A stretch of 7,453 nucleotides of DNA, taken from assembly GCA_025929745.1 (NCBI GenBank), contig JAICPQ010000136.1:1-7453 (forward strand). Reading direction: 5' to 3'. The notes under the pieces were generated by a model. The model was not told the DNA's origin, did not search any database, and saw only the letters and a program-made list of their open reading frames with translations. This DNA is from Burkholderiales bacterium (GTDB taxonomy: Bacteria > Pseudomonadota > Gammaproteobacteria > Burkholderiales > SG8-39). Shown here piece by piece: positions 5,676 through 7,453 of this stretch (position 1 is its first letter; the number at the start of each line of letters is the position of its first letter). A program made the translations under genes and the position numbers.

Positions 5676-6641
5676 CTAGTAGGTCCTCGACGGCCGAAAG
5701 TACTCCACCCGGTCTATGGAGCGCACCTTGACCTCCGCCACGCGCGCGCCCTTCAGAACCTTGAGCGGCACCTCGGTGCCTGCCGGGCCCCGGCCCCAAA
5801 GCTTTCGGTAGAAGTCAGCCAGCGTGCTCACTTCTTCGTTGCCAACCGCGAGGAGGATGTCCCCGCTTGTCAGCCCTGCGCGCGCGGCCGGACCGTCGGG
5901 CGAGACCCGGCCGACAAAGAGGCGGCCGCGCACCTCCTCGGCATTCAGGCCAAGCCACGGCCGCGCCGGGCCGTTGCGCCGGCCCCTGGCGATCAGGTCC
6001 TCGAGAATCGGCTTCAGGACGTCGACCGGTACGAACATGTTGCCGGGCGACTGGGTGCCCGGCGCGCCGGCGTCCGGAACGATGAGCGAGCCGATGCCGA
6101 GCAGCTCGCCGCTTGCGCCGATGAGCGGCGCGCCCGACCAGTCCATGACCGGCGGGTAGGTGAAGATCGCCGAATCGAGCAGGTATTCCCAGTTGCCCGA
6201 GAACGCGCGGCGCGACACCACATAGACAATCGCCGGCGCGTCGCGCGAGGACGCGCTCACCGCCATCGCGGGGTCCCGCTCGCCGAGCGCCGCCGAGTCG
6301 CCAAGCGCAAGCGGCTTCGCCGGCATGCTGCCGATCACTTTAAGAAGCGCGAAACCGCTCGCGTGGTCGTACGCCACCACGGTAGCCGGCAGCGTGCGGC
6401 CATCCGCCCCGGTTACCTGGACCGTCTCCGCCTCGATGACGAGATAGGCGATCGTGAGCACGTAACCGTCGCGCACGATCGCGCCGCTGCCGCTGCGCTG
6501 CAGGCCGAGCGTCTCGGCGCTGCGTGCATCTTTTTGAATCTTCGCGCTGATTCCGACGACCGCGTTCAGCGTTTCCGCGGCCTTGTCCTGGGCGAGCGCG
6601 GCTGCGGAAACGAAGGCAAGCACAAAAAGGAATCGACGCAT
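5676..6641 (-). CDS. secreted HtrA/DegP-like protein with PDZ domain, catalytic triad degraded
   Basis: A 321-residue protein with an N-terminal signal peptide (MRRFLFVLAFVSAAALA, likely cut after Ala17), so it is exported to the periplasm. Residues about 25-215 follow the trypsin-like S1C fold: GSGAIVRDGYVLT (51-63), YDHASGFALLKV (91-102) and DWSGAPLIG (167-175). Residues about 228-308 form a PDZ domain (RPWLGL, then PAARAGLTSGDILLAVG, then VPLKVLKG). Against the HtrA pattern, the His of LTNxHVV aligns with Tyr66, the Asp of DPxTDxALL aligns with Gly96, and only Ser169 of GNSGGPL remains, with GN replaced by DW. A protease without His and Asp should be inactive, so a binding, chaperone or scaffold role is more likely. 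Related inactive copies probably exist in other proteobacteria. The ATG at 6639-6641 has a GGAGG six bases upstream. No frameshift is seen, so it looks like a maintained gene and not a decaying one. Confidence 0.88.
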   Translation of the reverse strand: MRRFLFVLAFVSAAALAQDKAAETLNAVVGISAKIQKDARSAETLGLQRSGSGAIVRDGYVLTIAYLVIEAETVQVTGADGRTLPATVVAYDHASGFALLKVIGSMPAKPLALGDSAALGERDPAMAVSASSRDAPAIVYVVSRRAFSGNWEYLLDSAIFTYPPVMDWSGAPLIGASGELLGIGSLIVPDAGAPGTQSPGNMFVPVDVLKPILEDLIARGRRNGPARPWLGLNAEEVRGRLFVGRVSPDGPAARAGLTSGDILLAVGNEEVSTLADFYRKLWGRGPAGTEVPLKVLKGARVAEVKVRSIDRVEYFRPSRTY

Positions 6642-6714
6642 GATCGGCCTCCGTTTGCGTGATCATGCGCCCGCCGGAACCGAACGCGCAATGAGCTAAT
6701 ATTTCGGCTCACCC
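6642..6714. promoter_or_regulatory. divergent intergenic region, probable promoters for both sides
   Basis: These 73 bases separate the HtrA-like gene (minus) from the membrane-protein gene (plus), so both promoters are expected here. The middle is locally AT-rich, with TAATAT at 6697-6702 as a loose -10 candidate, but neither strand shows a convincing -35/-10 pair. A three-codon mini-ORF ATG-AGC-TAA begins at 6691 in frame with the membrane-protein start; it may be chance. The promoter role comes from gene arrangement, not from a matched motif. Confidence 0.4.
6648..6652 (-). promoter_or_regulatory. Shine-Dalgarno site of the HtrA-like gene
   Basis: GGAGG on the minus strand, 6 bases before the ATG at 6641. 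It fixes the start, which is also the one giving a complete signal peptide. Confidence 0.8.
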
Positions 6715-7305
6715 ATGTTCCTGATCCTTCTCGGCGGATCGCTTGCGCTCGGCGCCAGCTTGTTCGTCGCGGCGAGTTTCACCGCGGGAAGCTTCGTGTC
6801 CGTGCGCACGGTGGCCGCGATCACCGGCTGGCTCTTCGTTCTCGCAACCCTTGGCTGCCTGCTCGGGCTGCGACAGTCGAGCTTCGCAAGGCTGACGGCC
6901 GGCGCAGTCACGTTCTGCTCCGGGCTGCTTCTCGTGTACGTGGCCCATTTCGAATGGACCGCGATCCGGCCCATGCCGGCCGCTTACGCGGCGGCCAAAC
7001 CGCTGCATGCGGACCCGAAACTGATCCAGGCACCCGCGCTCAAGCTCGCCGCGGCGCTCGGTATGAGCGAGACCGCCGCTTGGGAGAGAGCGAAGACCGC
7101 GCCTCCGACCAAGCCGATCTATGCGGTGGCATCGGCGCCGTGCGCCGTTACAGGAATCGAGTCGCTGCAATGCCTGCGCTGCTCGGAGAAGAGCGGTGTC
7201 GCGCTGCTCGTCTGCCGCGAGAGCGCGCGCCTGGAGTTCTGCGAAGGTCAGCACTTCGCCGACGCGACCTGCCCATCGCCTTATCCACACTCGTACCCCG
7301 GGTGA
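6715..7305 (+). CDS. hypothetical membrane protein with cysteine-rich C-terminal tail
   Basis: A 196-residue protein I do not recognise. Three hydrophobic segments are visible at about residues 2-27, 32-52 and 60-78, separated by short loops, so the first 80 residues should span the inner membrane three times. An Ala/Lys/Pro-rich linker (about 85-135) leads to a soluble tail with six cysteines (143, 153, 156, 167, 176, 186), including CLRC (153-156), LVCRESARLEFC (165-176) and a terminal ATCPSPYPHS. The spacing could allow disulfides or metal binding. The CxxC and the CRExxRxxxC run read like a conserved module, but I cannot name a family. The ATG at 6715 directly opens the first hydrophobic segment; it has no clear Shine-Dalgarno site. 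It stands alone on the plus strand, diverging from the HtrA-like gene and converging on the partial gene at the window end. That the frame is real rests on its length, hydrophobic pattern and organised cysteines. Confidence 0.75.
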   Translation: MFLILLGGSLALGASLFVAASFTAGSFVSVRTVAAITGWLFVLATLGCLLGLRQSSFARLTAGAVTFCSGLLLVYVAHFEWTAIRPMPAAYAAAKPLHADPKLIQAPALKLAAALGMSETAAWERAKTAPPTKPIYAVASAPCAVTGIESLQCLRCSEKSGVALLVCRESARLEFCEGQHFADATCPSPYPHSYPG

Positions 7306-7314
7306 AGTCGGCCT

Positions 7315-7330
7315 AGCCGCACATGCGGCT
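7315..7330. terminator. possible terminator hairpin after the membrane-protein gene
   Basis: AGCCGC-ACAT-GCGGCT forms a perfect 6-base-pair stem with a 4-base loop, beginning 10 bases after the plus-strand stop. Only a weak TTCTC follows on the plus strand and no T-run follows on the other strand, so intrinsic termination would be inefficient. Its location between convergent genes supports a transcript-end role. Confidence 0.4.
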
Positions 7331-7340
7331 TCTCAGCTGC

Positions 7341-7355
7341 GCCGCGCGCCGCGGC
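7341..7355. terminator. second GC-rich hairpin between the convergent genes
   Basis: GCCGCG-CGC-CGCGGC is a perfect 6-base-pair stem with a 3-base loop. It directly abuts the TAA stop of the partial minus-strand gene. There is no T-run on either strand. It could be a transcript-end or 3'-stabilising structure for the minus-strand gene, or an accident of GC-rich sequence. Confidence 0.3.
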
Positions 7356-7453
7356 TTAGCGCTTCGGCCTTCGCCTATTTGACGCGAAGCATTTCGTGAC
7401 CGCAGCGCTCAATTCTTTTCTGGCCTCGTCGGCCGGGAAGCGCGGCAGGTTGA
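7356..7453 (-). CDS. partial gene, C-terminus of an unidentified protein (cut by window edge)
   Basis: One minus-strand frame is open from the right edge (codons from 7451) to a TAA at 7356-7358, giving 31 residues containing NLPRFPADEARKELSAAVTK and ending in basic RRRPKR. Most codons end in G or C, as in the real genes of this window. A second minus-strand frame is also open from the edge to a TAG further right, so the choice rests on codon character and on the hairpin just after the stop. The start lies outside the window. There is too little sequence to name a family. Confidence 0.45.
   Translation of the reverse strand, partial: NLPRFPADEARKELSAAVTKCFASNRRRPKR

Noticed and set aside
6709..7290. 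Minus-strand open frame of 193 codons opposite the membrane-protein gene.
   Set aside because: The plus-strand frame has a clear three-helix hydrophobic pattern and ordered cysteines; the minus frame is Arg/Gly-rich without pattern. This is the least certain strand choice among the shadows.

Overview
This G+C-rich window with compact coding most likely comes from a proteobacterium. The gene families and the feel of the proteins (kinase, acyl-CoA dehydrogenase, small DUF465 protein, degenerate HtrA) point to a betaproteobacterium such as a Burkholderiales relative. That is family-level recognition and has not been tested by any search. I see no rRNA, complete tRNA, CRISPR array, insertion sequence, phage gene or replication origin.

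Left block (73-4557, minus strand): four genes packed as one probable operon, transcribed from 4557 toward 73. In order they are an aminoglycoside-phosphotransferase-fold kinase, an acyl-CoA dehydrogenase, an FAD-dependent D-amino-acid-dehydrogenase-like oxidoreductase and a LysR-type regulator. The kinase and dehydrogenase overlap by 4 bases (ATGA); the next two gaps are 10 and 6 bases. The kinase and dehydrogenase resemble the two halves of the fused ACAD10/ACAD11 proteins and the LvaA/LvaC pair of levulinate catabolism. The natural hypothesis is therefore catabolism of a 4-hydroxyacyl-CoA through a phosphorylated intermediate. The oxidoreductase and regulator may supply or sense a related substrate, but nothing in the sequence identifies it.

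Middle (4556-4990, plus strand): a small single-domain cupin diverges from the kinase. Their ATG codons share the same CATG, so there is no intergenic space and each gene's promoter must lie in the other's coding sequence or be absent. The cupin then runs 65 bases tail-to-tail into dtd.

Right block (4926-6641, minus strand): a secreted HtrA-like protein with a PDZ domain but a degraded catalytic triad, a DUF465/YdcH-like small coiled protein, and the D-aminoacyl-tRNA deacylase Dtd. The last two overlap by GTGA and form a tight pair; the protease homologue is 76 bases upstream on the same strand.

Right end (6715-7453): an unrecognised three-helix membrane protein with a cysteine-rich tail reads rightward. 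Two GC-rich hairpins follow, then the 3' end of an unidentified minus-strand gene cut by the window edge.

This looks mostly like ordinary chromosomal metabolism, not a mobile or defence island. The points most worth a second look are the split kinase/ACAD pair, the fully overlapping divergent starts, the apparent pseudoprotease and the cysteine-rich membrane protein.
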